A DNA stretch of 64,000 bases from Levilactobacillus angrenensis. GTDB lineage: Bacteria; Bacillota; Bacilli; Lactobacillales; Lactobacillaceae. Below are positions 1 through 12,825 of this stretch, one piece after another (positions within the stretch are counted from its first letter, which is position 1; every line of letters starts with the position of its first letter). Location of the stretch: assembly GCF_003946085.1 (NCBI RefSeq), contig NZ_RHOB01000009.1, forward strand, positions 62,001 through 126,000, written 5' to 3'. The position numbers were made by a program, and so were the translations under genes. The notes under the pieces are model-generated. The model ran no database searches and was not told where the DNA came from. It saw nothing but the letters and a program-made list of their open reading frames with translations.

Positions 1-413
1 ATACGACCCTTCAAGTTCACGGTCAGTTCCATGCTGTCAGCGCTCAGTGAGTCTAACGTTCCTTCGTAAACCTTGCTGTTACCGATCTTTTGGTAAAGTG
101 ACACGTGGATGTAATCGCCCACGGCTTTTTCAAAATCAGCTGGCTTCTTCAGTGGTCGTTCAGCACCCGGTGAGGATACTTCTAAGAAATACGCTTGAGG
201 AATGGGATCAGGGTCGATGCTGTCTAACTTCTCAGACACTTCATCACTGACCATCGCACATTCTTCAATGTTGATGCCCCCGGGCTTATCGATGTAGAGC
301 CGCAGGTACCAACTCTTGCCTTCCTTGACAAATTCAACGTCAACTAATTCAAACTGATGATGCGCCACGATTGGCTGGGCTAAGGCCGTCACGGTCTCGA
401 CGACAGTACTCAA
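1..413 (-). CDS. rimP: Ribosome maturation factor RimP (partial, cut by window edge)
   Basis: RimP binds the 30S subunit and is needed for its late maturation. The visible N-terminal ~137 residues contain the family's typical segments ([50 protein letters not shown]). The start is a TTG at 413, about 9 bases after an AGGAGG-like site at 423-427; no ATG fits. The C-terminal end lies beyond base 1. RimP normally heads the nusA-infB operon in Firmicutes, which would continue leftward out of the window. Confidence 0.9.
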   Translation of the reverse strand, partial: MSTVVETVTALAQPIVAHHQFELVDVEFVKEGKSWYLRLYIDKPGGINIEECAMVSDEVSEKLDSIDPDPIPQAYFLEVSSPGAERPLKKPADFEKAVGDYIHVSLYQKIGNSKVYEGTLDSLSADSMELTVNLKGR

Positions 414-441
414 AGAATTCCGCCTCCTACATTTATCCATT

Positions 442-475
442 AAAAAGAGTGAGCATTGACTGCTCACTCATTTAA
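442..475 (-). terminator. Rho-independent terminator upstream of rimP
   Basis: On the minus strand a 9-bp stem (GAGTGAGCA / TGCTCACTC) with a 5-nt loop is followed directly by TTTTT. It ends the transcript of the small membrane-protein gene at 541-825 and separates it from rimP. It could also act as an attenuator in the rimP leader. Confidence 0.75.
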
Positions 476-540
476 AAAACGAGTTTAACTACAAGTACTA
501 CAATACTACACTAAGCCCGAGATTGCAACTGTTCTGCCGC

Positions 541-825
541 CTAGGCTTCGCAAGTTACCAGTAATAAAATAAATCCCACGATGGTAATGAACTCAAAAAC
601 TAAGAAATTCAGCCGCGTCGTGGTCATCGACCGGAGACTAATAGTCTTAATCAGGGTCAAAACGAATGCCACCACGAAGTACGCCAGGACCATGGCCAAG
701 AACGTGGCTTCCCCGACGCTCGCCAATGTACCGAACAAAATGTAACCTAAGCCAATCAAACAATAACCTGCCAGAAAAATCCACCCATCTGGTAACCGCA
801 CGAACCGCCGTAACATGGTGAACAC
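541..825 (-). CDS. Small integral membrane protein, unknown function
   Basis: This 94-residue protein is almost entirely hydrophobic, with about three membrane helices (roughly residues 14-34, 38-60 and 72-92) and a basic N-terminus. It resembles the many unnamed lactobacillar membrane proteins with no known role; I recognise no motif. It stands alone between two spacers and has its own terminator at 442-475. Its base composition is like that of its neighbours. Confidence 0.6.
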   Translation of the reverse strand: MFTMLRRFVRLPDGWIFLAGYCLIGLGYILFGTLASVGEATFLAMVLAYFVVAFVLTLIKTISLRSMTTTRLNFLVFEFITIVGFILLLVTCEA

Positions 826-1078
826 CCGCTTTCGCTAAAGTTTATTAATGGTTTACGTTTCCTTGGTTCAAGTATAACATAATTCTTTCATTTTGTAAGC
901 GTTTCCATAACGCTAATCCGGTCAATTGCCGGGTGAGTCACTGCCTGCTTTTTTATCCGGTAGAAACGCTGATTTGCCGGTCTTGGCTATGGTTGATAAT
1001 TAGTTAGTGATTGAACTATCTGATAACTGAGTGACTTGGCGCGACACTCGTTCACCAACTAAAGGGCTAAGAGATAGA

Positions 1079-1165
1079 AATCAGCTAGAGCCAGATTCAG
1101 CATGTTAGGATTAATCGGTTACAGCTTTGTAGCGAGAGCTGGCCGCCTGCCGTCCGCCCAATACA
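1079..1165 (-). repeat. Dispersed intergenic repeat, copy A (end fragment)
   Basis: On the minus strand this matches the right end of the longer copies at 15,710-16,120 and 25,780-26,385: first the GGCGGACGGCAGGCGGCCAG block, later the AGCTGATTTCTATC end. Only the distal part is present. The rest of the 826-1264 spacer shows no gene, only the polC terminator. Confidence 0.65.
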
Positions 1166-1197
1166 AAAAGAGGTCAGGACCGAAGTCCCCACCTCTT
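1165..1197 (-). terminator. Terminator of polC
   Basis: The minus strand has an AAGAGGT / ACCTCTT stem with a G/C-rich apical part, followed by a run of five T. It lies about 70 bases past the polC stop codon. Confidence 0.85.
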
Positions 1198-1264
1198 ATG
1201 CACCAATTTTATTTGGCTGAAACGTGCGTCCACAGACACTGGTTCCGCCTGCTGCCACACGCTT

Positions 1265-4200
1265 TTACATCATATCATCAAATAAACTCAATTGGTTTTC
1301 ATCCGGCAAGCCCTTCAGCACGCCGTTTTCCGTCATGAAGTCGATGATGGTCTTGGAAACCTTGCCGCGTTTAGCCAGGTCTTCCTTGGAAATGAATGGC
1401 CGGTCATTACGGGCCGCCACAATCTGCTTAGCCACGTTCAACCCCAAGCCAGGTGCGGCTTGGAACGGGGCAATCAACGTGTCGCCGTCAATGATCCAGT
1501 CAGCAGCATCGGAACGTTCCAGGTCAATCATCTTGAACTTGAAGCCCCGTTCTAGCATTTCGTTGGCTAACTCCAGCACCGTCAAGAGGTTCTTGTCCTT
1601 GGCGGAAGCATCCATCCCCTGGTCATTGATGGCCTTCATGGCCGCCTTGACCGCCGTCTTTCCTTGTGCCATGGCCACGACATCGAAGTCGTCAGCCCGC
1701 ACGGAAAAGTAGGCAGCATAGTAAATGATGGGGAAATAGACCTTGAAGTACGCTACCCGCAGTGCCATCAACACGTAGGCTGCGGCATGGGCCCGCGGGA
1801 ACATGTACTTGATCTTCAAGCAAGAATCAATGTACCAATCTGGGCAATCCGTTTGCTTCATCTTCTCTTGCCATTCGTCCGGAATCCCCCGGCCCTTCCG
1901 CACGTGTTCCATGACTTGGAAGGACGTTTCAGAATCCAGGCCGAAGTTGATCAAGTCGGTCATGATGTTATCCCGACACCCAATCACGTTGGCAATGGTG
2001 GCCGTACCGTTTTTGATCAGCTCTTCGGCGTTGCCCAACCACACGTCGGTCCCGTGAGACAGGCCAGAGATCTGTAGCAGTTGGGAGTAGTTTTGCGGAT
2101 TGGTTTCTTCCAGCATTCCCCGGACGAAGCGCGTCCCAAATTCAGGCACACCCAGTGTCCCCGTCTTGGACTGAATCTGTTCCGGCGTGACACCTAGAGA
2201 ATCCGTACCAGAGAACAGCGCCATGACCCCAGGATCATCCATCGGAATCGTTTGCGGATCGACCCCGGACAAATCTTGCAGGGTCCGAATCATGGTCGGG
2301 TCATCGTGTCCCAGAATATCAATCTTCAAAATATTATCATGGATCGAATGGAAATCGAAGTGGGTCGTTTGCCAAGCGGCGTTCTGGTCGTCGGCTGGGT
2401 ACTGGATCGGCGTGAAGTCGTAAATGTCCATGTAATCCGGCACAACAATGATCCCCGCGGGGTGTTGACCAGTGTTTCGTTTGACCCCGGTCACGCCCTT
2501 GGCCAGCCGATCGACCTCGGCTCCCCGAAGGTTCTGCTCAGTATCGCGCTCATAGGCCTTCACGTACCCGTAACCCGTCTTATCGGCCACGGTCCCAATC
2601 GTTCCGGCCCGGTAAACATTCTTCTCACCGAACAAGACTTTGGTATAGTTGTGCGCGATCGGTTGGTAGTCCCCGGAGAAGTTCAAATCAATATCGGGAA
2701 CCTTGTTTCCCTTGAACCCCAAGAACGTTTCGAACGGAATGTTGTGACCGTCGCCAATCATCAGAGTCCCACACTTGGGGCAGTTTTTCTCGGGCAAATC
2801 ATAACCCGAGCTGTACTCACCCTTGGTGTAGAAATGCGAATACTGACAGTTCGGGCACCGGTAGTGCGGCGGCAAGGGGTTCACTTCGGTAATCCCAGTG
2901 AACGTCGCCACCACACTGGAGCCAACGGACCCCCGTGACCCAACCAAGTACCCGTCCTTGTTGGACTTGGCTACCAGCCGTTGGGCAATCAAATAAATCA
3001 CGGAGAACCCGTTACCAATGATCGACTTCAGTTCCCGGTCAACTCGGTGTTGCACCAGTTCGGGCAACGGATCGCCGTACCACGCGTGGGCGGTGTCCAT
3101 GGTCCGCTGACGAATTTCGTCTTCGGCCCCTTCCATTCGCGGCGTGTACAGCTTGTCTTTTAACGGGTGAACCTCGTCGATTTCGTCCGCAATCTTATGG
3201 GTGTTGGTGACCACGATTTCCTTGGCCGTGTCTTCACCCAGATAGGCAAAGTCGTCTAGCATCTCGTTGGTCGTCATGAAATGAGCGTCCGGCAATTCCT
3301 GCCGGTTCAACGGGTTGGCACCCCCTTGCGAGTGAATCAAGATCTTTCGGTAAATAAAGTCCTCGGGATCCAGGTAGTGCACGTCGCCGGTCGCCACCAC
3401 GGGCTTGTCGAGGTCGTGGCCCAACTTGACCATGTTGCCGACGATTTCTTCCAGGTTAGCCTCATCGGCAATCAGACCGGAATCAATCAACGGTTGGTAA
3501 GCCGCCTTGGGTTGGACCTCCAGGTAGTCGTAGTACTTGGCCTTCGCCGCAGCCTCGACCTGACCTTTTTGCATCATGGCGGTGAAGACCTCGCCGGATG
3601 AGCAAGCCGAACCGACCAGAATGCCTTCACGGTAGTGGTCTAACACGCTACGCGGCACCCGCGGAACGCGGTAGAAATAGTCCACGTTGGACGCGGAGAC
3701 CAGCTTGAACATGTTCTTCAAGCCCGCTTGCGTCTGTGCCAGCAAAATCGCATGGCTTGGCCGGGCGTGTTTGTAAGCATCGTTATCGGTCATGTGATCG
3801 TTCAACTGATCGTGGTACTGAATATCGTAGCGGTCCTCGGCATCCTTTAAGAACAAGTAGTTCAAGTGTCCCGTCGATTCCGCATCATAAACGGCCCGGT
3901 GATGGTGTTCCAGACTGACGTGGAAGCGTTTAGCCAACGTATTCAGCCGGTAACTCTTCAACGTTGGGTATAAGAAGCGGGCCAATGTCAAGGTATCAAT
4001 GATGGGATTAGGAATCTCCGGCATCCCGTGGCGCTGGTAACCGGTGTTCATGAAGCCGACATCGAAAGTCACGTTATGGCCGACGATGATTGCGTCGCCA
4101 CAGAACTTGCGGAAGAGCTTGAAGACTTCTTCTTCCGACTTGGACCCTGCGACCATATCATCGGTGATACTGGTCAAATTCGTAGTCTGCTCAGACAACG

Positions 4201-5602
4201 GGAAACCAGGGTCGATGAACTCTTCAAATTGGTCGATCACGTTCTTGTGTTGCATCTTAACGGCTGACAATTCAATGACCTTGTCGTAGATGGCGGACAG
4301 CCCCGTCGTTTCCACGTCAAAGACCACATAGGTCGCGCCGTCTAGGGGAACGTGGGCACTGTTGTACCCAATCGGTACCCCATCGTCGACGAGGTTGGCT
4401 TCGACACCGTACAGCATCTTCACGCCCGCTTTCGACCCCGCATTAAAGGCGGCTGGGAAGCCTTGCACGTCGGCGTGATCCGTAATCGCCAGAGCCGGCA
4501 TGCCCCACTTTTTCGCGCGACTGACGTAATCGCCAATCGGGTTGGTGGCATCCATTTGGCTCATGGACGTGTGCAAATGCAATTCAATGCGCTTCTCATC
4601 GGCGGGTGCCGTGTCTTGACGGGTGGCGTGCTTGACCTGGTTGATGTCGTAGGCGTTGAGGGCCAAATCATGCATGTACGTGTCTTCTTGGACACTCCCC
4701 CGTACCTTAACCCAGCTTCCCTCTTCAACTCCGGCAAATTGGGCTTCGTCTTCCGCTCCCCGTGAGAATTTCTTCACGGCAAACGATGACGTGTAATCGG
4801 TAATCTTCAGCGTCAACAGCTGACGACCCGAACGTAATTTCCGAACTTCCTTGTCGAAGACGTAGCCTTCCACCACCACGGAGCGTTCCTCTTGGGTAAT
4901 GTCGACCATTCGAGTAATCGGTTGGTCGCCCTTGATGGTCTTCCCAATCTGGGTAGGACCCGTGGCGGCTGGGGTATCCCCCTGAGCGGCCCGTTTCTGG
5001 TTAGCCTTTTCAATGGCTGCGGCGGCCTGTTGGGCTAGTTGCGCATCCGTTTTTTCCTGTCGCGCCTTGAACTCGTCGATTTTGGCCTGCGACTTGGACT
5101 CGTCGACCATCACCCGGATATTGAACTTGGGAAAACCGGCATCCCGGTAGGTGGCTTCCAACGGTCCTAGGGCTTGGTTGGCTAGAAAATCTTTGACCAC
5201 TTCATTTTGCGCATAGAGTAAGACCCGGTTGTCGGCGTCCAGTTCCGGCACCTGCGACTGGCACAACTCCTGAACCAAATTACTGGTCAGGCCACTGTTT
5301 TCGACGACCCATTTCCAATAATCGCCCAGTGCCCGGTTGGTCAATTCGGGAGCGTCGACCTCCAGGGTGGCTTCGACTTGGGCAATGTCTTTGAACGCCA
5401 TTTGTAAATGGTTATGGAAATCTACGAAAGCCGTGAACGGCATTAAACTAGGCAACTTTAAGAAAAAGTGCCAGCGCCGTGACTGCTCGTGCACCGTTAG
5501 CCGGTCAATGGTGGCCGTCTGAAAATACGGTTGTTCCGCAGCGGCGGTCAGATCTAGTTGTTGTAATAATTTTTCAAATAAAGCATGGCGATCTTCGTCC
5601 AC
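1265..5602 (-). CDS. polC: DNA polymerase III alpha subunit, Gram-positive PolC type
   Basis: PolC is the replicative polymerase of low-GC Gram-positives, carrying both polymerase and 3'-5' proofreading activity. The 1445-residue product has the family layout: an N-terminal domain, an OB-fold region near residues 240-320, a PHP domain ([12 protein letters not shown], about 335) split by a DEDDh exonuclease (FDVETTG, about 420; HHRAVYDAE later), the PolC zinc site (CPNC...CPKCG, about 914-945) and the catalytic [10 protein letters not shown] motif near 970. I place the start at GTG 5602, preceded by AAAGGAG; the open frame runs 40 codons further upstream but without a ribosome site. It lies downstream of proS, as in other lactobacilli, and ends with its own terminator. 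Confidence 0.97.
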   Translation of the reverse strand: MDEDRHALFEKLLQQLDLTAAAEQPYFQTATIDRLTVHEQSRRWHFFLKLPSLMPFTAFVDFHNHLQMAFKDIAQVEATLEVDAPELTNRALGDYWKWVVENSGLTSNLVQELCQSQVPELDADNRVLLYAQNEVVKDFLANQALGPLEATYRDAGFPKFNIRVMVDESKSQAKIDEFKARQEKTDAQLAQQAAAAIEKANQKRAAQGDTPAATGPTQIGKTIKGDQPITRMVDITQEERSVVVEGYVFDKEVRKLRSGRQLLTLKITDYTSSFAVKKFSRGAEDEAQFAGVEEGSWVKVRGSVQEDTYMHDLALNAYDINQVKHATRQDTAPADEKRIELHLHTSMSQMDATNPIGDYVSRAKKWGMPALAITDHADVQGFPAAFNAGSKAGVKMLYGVEANLVDDGVPIGYNSAHVPLDGATYVVFDVETTGLSAIYDKVIELSAVKMQHKNVIDQFEEFIDPGFPLSEQTTNLTSITDDMVAGSKSEEEVFKLFRKFCGDAIIVGHNVTFDVGFMNTGYQRHGMPEIPNPIIDTLTLARFLYPTLKSYRLNTLAKRFHVSLEHHHRAVYDAESTGHLNYLFLKDAEDRYDIQYHDQLNDHMTDNDAYKHARPSHAILLAQTQAGLKNMFKLVSASNVDYFYRVPRVPRSVLDHYREGILVGSACSSGEVFTAMMQKGQVEAAAKAKYYDYLEVQPKAAYQPLIDSGLIADEANLEEIVGNMVKLGHDLDKPVVATGDVHYLDPEDFIYRKILIHSQGGANPLNRQELPDAHFMTTNEMLDDFAYLGEDTAKEIVVTNTHKIADEIDEVHPLKDKLYTPRMEGAEDEIRQRTMDTAHAWYGDPLPELVQHRVDRELKSIIGNGFSVIYLIAQRLVAKSNKDGYLVGSRGSVGSSVVATFTGITEVNPLPPHYRCPNCQYSHFYTKGEYSSGYDLPEKNCPKCGTLMIGDGHNIPFETFLGFKGNKVPDIDLNFSGDYQPIAHNYTKVLFGEKNVYRAGTIGTVADKTGYGYVKAYERDTEQNLRGAEVDRLAKGVTGVKRNTGQHPAGIIVVPDYMDIYDFTPIQYPADDQNAAWQTTHFDFHSIHDNILKIDILGHDDPTMIRTLQDLSGVDPQTIPMDDPGVMALFSGTDSLGVTPEQIQSKTGTLGVPEFGTRFVRGMLEETNPQNYSQLLQISGLSHGTDVWLGNAEELIKNGTATIANVIGCRDNIMTDLINFGLDSETSFQVMEHVRKGRGIPDEWQEKMKQTDCPDWYIDSCLKIKYMFPRAHAAAYVLMALRVAYFKVYFPIIYYAAYFSVRADDFDVVAMAQGKTAVKAAMKAINDQGMDASAKDKNLLTVLELANEMLERGFKFKMIDLERSDAADWIIDGDTLIAPFQAAPGLGLNVAKQIVAARNDRPFISKEDLAKRGKVSKTIIDFMTENGVLKGLPDENQLSLFDDMM

Positions 5603-5814
5603 GAGGAAACTCCTTTCGTTACTTAAAACTGATTGGTGACTAAAATAATTGCGGGAAAACTTGAAATATACTGGGAAATTAGATCCTGGTATCACAGTGA
5701 TTGACGACCTGTACTTGGGCAAAACACTATTATACCAGCCAGGACCGCGATCCTATATTGACCCCAGTCTAGCTGAACACTCACCTAGATCTTGGCGTAG
5801 GCTGATTGGGTCTA

Positions 5815-6014
5815 ACCACTCCCGTAGCCGAGAGTGAAGTGAAATCCAGGCTCAGCCGGGGAATTTAGCAGCGCTCTTGGCTGATAAACTGGTGACTTTG
5901 AGACGTGGTCTTCGGCCCAAAGCAAGGGGCGAGACCTTGGCTCGGCCCGTCCTCCCCCAGCGTTCCAGCCTGGCATTTCACGTAACGTCAGGCGGCCAGC
6001 AAAACACCAACCTG
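5815..6014. repeat. Dispersed intergenic repeat, copy B (divergent arms)
   Basis: The core shares blocks with copies C and E (CTTTGAGACGTGGTC, CGAGACC, CTCGG, CGTTCCA, AGGCGGCCAG). The outer hairpin arms are different in sequence: GTGAAATCCAGGCT at 5839-5852 pairs with AGCCTGGCATTTCAC at 5967-5981. The inner stem also differs (TTTA-CAGC / GCTG-TAAA) but still pairs. The rest of the 5603-6057 spacer holds only the polC upstream region. Confidence 0.7.
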
Positions 6015-6019
6015 GGACC

Positions 6020-6047
6020 AAAAAGACCAGCCGCGACAGCTGGTCTT
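6020..6047 (-). terminator. Terminator of the rseP-proS transcript
   Basis: The minus strand carries an AAGACCAGC / GCTGGTCTT stem followed by TTTTT, ten bases after the proS stop. Confidence 0.85.
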
Positions 6048-6057
6048 TACGGTGAGG

Positions 6058-7773
<1,716 letters not shown>

Positions 7774-7805
7774 TCAATATTCCCTTCTCGTAACGACCGA
7801 ATTTG

Positions 7806-9083
7806 TTAATGAATGAAGTAGCGTTCGATATCGTTCCACGTGACTAACAACATCAGCAGAACCAAGAACCCTACACCCACCAACGTAATCGCCGCTTCCA
7901 CATTTTCGGAAAGTGGTTTGCGCCGGATGGCTTCAATGAAGTTTAATAATATTTTACCACCATCCAAGGCTGGAATTGGTAGTAAATTGACAATTGCCAA
8001 GTTAATCGACAGAAAGGCCAGGAAATTCAAGACCCCGACGGCCCCATACTGAGTCGCCTGCGACGTCGTAGCAAAGATGGCCACGGGCCCACCTAAGTCA
8101 TTTAGACTAAAGTGCCCGGAAACCATGTGCCACAGGGCGCCAAAGAGTGCCTTGGTCATGGTCCAAGTTTGCGTAAACCCGGAGGCTAAAATGGCCCCCA
8201 CGTGTTTGTCTTGGGCCTGGGTAATCCCAATCATCCCGACCGTCTTGCCATTCGACTTTTGACCCGCCGGCGTTAAAGTGATGTCTTTAGTCGTCGATCC
8301 CCGTTTGATGGTGACCGTCGTCTTCTTGTTCGCTAGCGGCTGGATGGCGGTACTTAAATCCGTCCAGCTGGTGGTCTTCTTGCCGTTGACCGCCGTAATC
8401 TTGTCGTTGTTTTGAATGCCAGCCTTCTTGGCGACGGCAATCGGTGAACTGGCCACTTGAATCTGGTTGGTGCCCATCGCGACGCCACCTTGAACAAATG
8501 ACATCAACATGAAGGTCACGATGGCCAATAAAATGTTGTTCATCGGTCCGGCAAAGTTGGTCATCAACCGCCGACCCAGCGTGGCTGACTGGAACTGCAC
8601 GTCTTTGGGCGCAATCTGTAGCTCAGTTCCGTCCGCTTCAATGATGGTGGCGTTGTGGGCCACAGCATAGCGTTTGACCTCAGACTCGTCACCGTTTTCG
8701 TACCCTTCGATCCAGAGTTCATCCTCCAGATCCGTGCCGGTGACTTCCAATGGAATCCCATTGAACAAAGTAGATTTCTTACTGGTATTGATACGTTGGA
8801 CCTGGTCATCGGCGCCGACGTAAAGACTGACCGGCGTTCCCGGTTTAATCTCTTCTTCGTCGTCTTCAGCTCCGGCCATGCGGACGTACCCACCCACCGG
8901 CAACAGCCGTAGTGTGTAGGTCGTCCCGTCTTTGCCCCGGTGATAGACCAGCTTAGGGCCCATCCCGATGGAGAATTCCCGCACCAAGATGCCGCCGCGT
9001 TTGGCAAAGTAAAAATGCCCAAACTCGTGCACGATGACCAGAATCCCAAAGACGATGATAAAGGTAATAATCGTTGTAATCAC
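7806..9083 (-). CDS. rseP: Site-2 intramembrane zinc metalloprotease RseP
   Basis: RseP cleaves membrane-anchored anti-sigma factors and remnant signal peptides inside the membrane. The N-terminal helix carries the zinc motif HEFGH (about residues 19-23). A PDZ domain sits near residues 215-280, and the second active-site motif NLLPIPALDGG lies in the third helix near residue 365. Four membrane helices are expected. At 425 residues it is normal for lactobacilli. It lies between cdsA and proS, the classic Firmicutes order. Confidence 0.95.
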   Translation of the reverse strand: MITTIITFIIVFGILVIVHEFGHFYFAKRGGILVREFSIGMGPKLVYHRGKDGTTYTLRLLPVGGYVRMAGAEDDEEEIKPGTPVSLYVGADDQVQRINTSKKSTLFNGIPLEVTGTDLEDELWIEGYENGDESEVKRYAVAHNATIIEADGTELQIAPKDVQFQSATLGRRLMTNFAGPMNNILLAIVTFMLMSFVQGGVAMGTNQIQVASSPIAVAKKAGIQNNDKITAVNGKKTTSWTDLSTAIQPLANKKTTVTIKRGSTTKDITLTPAGQKSNGKTVGMIGITQAQDKHVGAILASGFTQTWTMTKALFGALWHMVSGHFSLNDLGGPVAIFATTSQATQYGAVGVLNFLAFLSINLAIVNLLPIPALDGGKILLNFIEAIRRKPLSENVEAAITLVGVGFLVLLMLLVTWNDIERYFIH

Positions 9084-9183
9084 AGGTGTCGTCCCTTCTT
9101 CAGTTAAGAGTAGCGTGTCGTTTTTTACATCTGCCCCCTAGCATACCCTAAGGACCCTAAGCGGCGCAAGCGAACAGCCACAC

Positions 9184-9972
9184 TTAGATCAATCCGAATA
9201 GATGGATGACTGGAAGAACTAACAGTAAACTATCAAACCGGTCTAAAATGCCCCCGTGACCGGGTAAGATCTTCCCGGAATCCTTGACACCATAGTAGCG
9301 TTTCAACGCGGATTCGACCAGGTCACCAAATTGGCCCACGATGGAGAAAATCAGCGTTAAGACAATCATGATGCCCAGGTTGAACTGACCGATCGGGAAG
9401 AAATACCAAAATACTGTTCCCACGATGGTGGCCACCAGGCTCCCACCGATCGACCCTTCCCAAGTCTTGTTGGGACTGATGTGCGGTGCCAGCTTGTGCT
9501 TACCTAATTTACGGCCAATCATGTAGGCCCCGGAATCGGTCGTCCACACGATAAACAGCGCGTACAAGAGTGCCACTAGGCTCACACCTCGGGCAGCGAT
9601 GAAGAAGTGAAACCCAATCCCGATGTATAGCATGCTCAGGGTGATTACCCCAGCATCGTCAAAGGAAAACCGGTTCTTGGAAACGACCGTCCGTAATAAT
9701 AATAACAAGACGAAGAGATAGACGACGTACCAAGGGTTCAAATAACTGGGGACCCAGTGCCACCAGCTATTGGGCGCAATCACCGCAATGATGCCGATAC
9801 CCGAGATCCAAGCTTCCGGGCTGACCAATAACTTTTTGCGCATGATCAGGACTTCTGATAAGGCGACTAGCCCCAAGGCAATGGCCGCAATGTCGACCCA
9901 GATACCCCCCGCGATGATGATGGGAATAAAGATAATCAAGGCGATAACCGCCGTAATGACCCGTTGTTTCAT
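9184..9972 (-). CDS. cdsA: Phosphatidate cytidylyltransferase
   Basis: CdsA makes CDP-diacylglycerol from phosphatidate and CTP, the branch point to phosphatidylglycerol and cardiolipin. The 262-residue protein is a polytopic membrane protein with about eight helices. It shows the family block SPNKTWEGSIGG (about residue 168) and the C-terminal signature ending KILPGHGGILDRFDSLL. It starts 18 bases after uppS, so the two are very likely coupled. Confidence 0.95.
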   Translation of the reverse strand: MKQRVITAVIALIIFIPIIIAGGIWVDIAAIALGLVALSEVLIMRKKLLVSPEAWISGIGIIAVIAPNSWWHWVPSYLNPWYVVYLFVLLLLLRTVVSKNRFSFDDAGVITLSMLYIGIGFHFFIAARGVSLVALLYALFIVWTTDSGAYMIGRKLGKHKLAPHISPNKTWEGSIGGSLVATIVGTVFWYFFPIGQFNLGIMIVLTLIFSIVGQFGDLVESALKRYYGVKDSGKILPGHGGILDRFDSLLLVLPVIHLFGLI

Positions 9973-9990
9973 AATTAAAAACTCCTCAGT

Positions 9991-10782
9991 TTAATTTTTC
10001 TCCGGTTCAGGTGTCAGCCCACCAAAGCGCCGGTGACGCTGTTGATACTCATAAATAGCCTCTTCCAGGGCTGTTTGGTCAAAGTCCGGCCAATGTTGTT
10101 GCATGAAGACAAACTCGCTATAGGCGACCTGCCAGAGCATGAAATTCGAGAGTCGTTCTTCACCGCTGGTCCGAATCAACAGATCAGGATCCCGCAATTC
10201 CCCCAAATCATGGGTCATCAACTGGCGGTCAATAGCGGCATCATCAATGGCTTCCGGAGCCAATTGGCCGGCCTGAACTTGTTTGGCCAGTTCTTGAACG
10301 GCCGTCACGATTTCAGCACGGCCCCCGTAATTGAGGGCAAAGTTCAACACCATCCCCGTGCAATGCGCGGTATCCGCAATGGCGTTGTTCACGGCTTGCT
10401 GGGTTGCTTGGGGCAATTGATCCGTGTAGCCCATAACCTTGACGCGGATATTGTTCTTGATCAGGTCCGGTACAAATGTCCCGAAGAAATCGACCGGTAG
10501 CTTCATCAGGTAGTTGACTTCGGTTGTTGGCCGTTTCCAGTTTTCCGTAGAAAATGCATAGAGGGTTAATACCTTAACGCCCAAATGGCTAGCAGCCTTC
10601 GCCACCGTTTTAACCGTATTCATCCCCTGCTTATGCCCGGCGATTCGCGGCAAATGCCGTTGTTGGGCCCACCGACCGTTACCATCCATGATGATGGCCA
10701 CGTGAGCTGGAATCTTGGTCTCGTCTAACTGTCGCTCCTCGACTTCACCTGTCGCTTGATTTTTATTTGAAAATGAAAACAC
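9991..10782 (-). CDS. uppS: Undecaprenyl diphosphate synthase
   Basis: This cis-prenyltransferase extends farnesyl diphosphate to the C55 lipid carrier used for cell wall synthesis. The N-terminal catalytic motif IIMDGNGRWA (about residues 31-40, with the Mg-binding Asp) and the C-terminal DLLIRTSGEERLSNF block are intact. The 263 residues include a short polar N-terminal extension. It precedes cdsA, the normal order. Confidence 0.96.
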   Translation of the reverse strand: MFSFSNKNQATGEVEERQLDETKIPAHVAIIMDGNGRWAQQRHLPRIAGHKQGMNTVKTVAKAASHLGVKVLTLYAFSTENWKRPTTEVNYLMKLPVDFFGTFVPDLIKNNIRVKVMGYTDQLPQATQQAVNNAIADTAHCTGMVLNFALNYGGRAEIVTAVQELAKQVQAGQLAPEAIDDAAIDRQLMTHDLGELRDPDLLIRTSGEERLSNFMLWQVAYSEFVFMQQHWPDFDQTALEEAIYEYQQRHRRFGGLTPEPEKN

Positions 10783-10823
10783 GGCGCACCTCCATTGTGG
10801 TCTTTACAACCTCTCATCATAAC

Positions 10824-10850
10824 AAAAAAGAGACCGGGAAACTATCCCGG
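10824..10850 (-). terminator. Terminator between the unknown gene and uppS
   Basis: The minus strand has a CCGGGA / TCCCGG stem with a 5-nt loop, followed by TCTCTTTTTT. It lies after the 10886-11317 gene and probably separates the frr transcript from uppS-cdsA. Confidence 0.7.
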
Positions 10851-10885
10851 CCCCCAAATTGAGCGAAAACTTAAATTTTGACCGG

Positions 10886-11317
10886 TTACTCAATTAACCG
10901 CCATTCGCCACGCTTAGCATCTGCTAACGTGCCAAAGTAGCTCAACAGGTTGTTGGCGTCATCGGCGCTAACTTGGCCCAATAGGTTCAAGCCTTCCCCG
11001 GTTGGTAATGGATCTGAGAGGTCCGTAATTTCATTGCCATTTTCAATGGTTGCCTTAGAGAAAGCCACGATCCAGTCGTCACCAATTAATTGGGTGACCA
11101 CGAAGAAGAGGTTGAAATCATCACTCACGAAAGCGGGTTGGGCGTAAACGCCATCTTGGATTTCTTCCAGTTCCGCACCGTTATAGTTCAAGATTGAGAC
11201 GTTCTCGGCGTTGACCGGGTTGTTCAACCGGAAAACCATCTTGCCGAATTCCTTTGAACCCGGGGTGATTTCAATGTTTTCTGGTTCTTCTTGGTTATTT
11301 TGCTTGTCTTCTGCCAT
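10886..11317 (-). CDS. Conserved acidic protein of unknown function
   Basis: The 143-residue product is strongly acidic, soluble and has no signal peptide or membrane helix. It begins with a charged Q/E/N-rich stretch, and its C-terminal part is a folded-looking region with many aromatic residues (FFVVTQLIGDDWIVAF). I do not recognise a family. It lies 24 bases after frr and before a terminator, so it probably belongs to the pyrH-frr transcript. Its place among translation and envelope genes gives no firm function. Confidence 0.75.
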   Translation of the reverse strand: MAEDKQNNQEEPENIEITPGSKEFGKMVFRLNNPVNAENVSILNYNGAELEEIQDGVYAQPAFVSDDFNLFFVVTQLIGDDWIVAFSKATIENGNEITDLSDPLPTGEGLNLLGQVSADDANNLLSYFGTLADAKRGEWRLIE

Positions 11318-11341
11318 GTTTAAGCGCTCCTTGTCCGTGAA

Positions 11342-11899
11342 TTAGTCGGTCATAACTTCTTTTTCTTTGTCGGCCGCAATGGCATCAACACCCTTGATGG
11401 CCTTGTCCGTTACCTTTTGAACTTGGTCTTCCAGGTTGTGTAAGTCATCATCGGTGTAATCGCCATTCTTGTGGCCCTTTTTGATGCTGTCCATGGCATC
11501 ACGCCGGACGTTACGAACCGCCACTTTACCTTCTTCGGCAGTCGCCTTAACTTGCTTGGCAATTTTCTTACGGCGTTCCTCGGTCAGTTGTGGAATGACC
11601 AACCGAATGGCCGTTCCGTCGTTGGCTGGCGTAATGCCGACGTCAGATTCCATGATGCCCTTTTCGATGTCTTCCAAAGCAGACTTATCATAAGGGGTCA
11701 CCATCAAGACCCGGGGTTCGGGAATGGTGATGGACGCCACTTGGTTCAGTGGCGTTGCGGCACCATAGTATTCCACCATGACCCGGTTCAAAATGCTGGC
11801 GTTGGCCCGGCCGGCCCGAATCGTTCCCAATTCGCGCTTTAAGGCGTCTTCTGCCTTCTTCATCTTTGTTTCTGCAGTTGTTACAATCTGATCAGCCAT
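11342..11899 (-). CDS. frr: Ribosome recycling factor
   Basis: RRF, with EF-G, splits the post-termination ribosome. The 185 residues match the family exactly, including the [19 protein letters not shown] block (about residues 28-46) and the helical C-terminus rich in Lys and Asp. It starts two bases after the pyrH stop, so translation is coupled. Confidence 0.97.
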   Translation of the reverse strand: MADQIVTTAETKMKKAEDALKRELGTIRAGRANASILNRVMVEYYGAATPLNQVASITIPEPRVLMVTPYDKSALEDIEKGIMESDVGITPANDGTAIRLVIPQLTEERRKKIAKQVKATAEEGKVAVRNVRRDAMDSIKKGHKNGDYTDDDLHNLEDQVQKVTDKAIKGVDAIAADKEKEVMTD

Positions 11900-11901
11900 A
11901 A

Positions 11902-12657
<756 letters not shown>

Positions 12658-12778
12658 CTATCATAAACGCGGGGCGAGTGATAGTCAGGGGCAACGAAAA
12701 CCCGGAATTCCTTACAAAATCGCTGATATTTTCCGTTGCGACCCGCTATTCTCCCACCATCAAGTCAGGTCAGTCTAA

Positions 12779-12815
12779 CAAAAAAGCGTAGTCCCTCACC
12801 GGAATCTACGCTTTT
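12779..12815 (-). terminator. Terminator of tsf
   Basis: A 10-bp stem (AAAAGCGTAG / CTACGCTTTT) with a run of T on the minus strand, just past the tsf stop. It separates rpsB-tsf from pyrH-frr. Confidence 0.85.
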
Positions 12816-12825
12816 GTTTCAAAAA

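Noticed and set aside
1224-1712. 162-residue plus-strand frame opposite polC, and other long plus-strand frames at 2252-2938 and 4352-4765
   Set aside because: Shadows of the GC-rich polC gene; no ribosome sites and no protein-like pattern.
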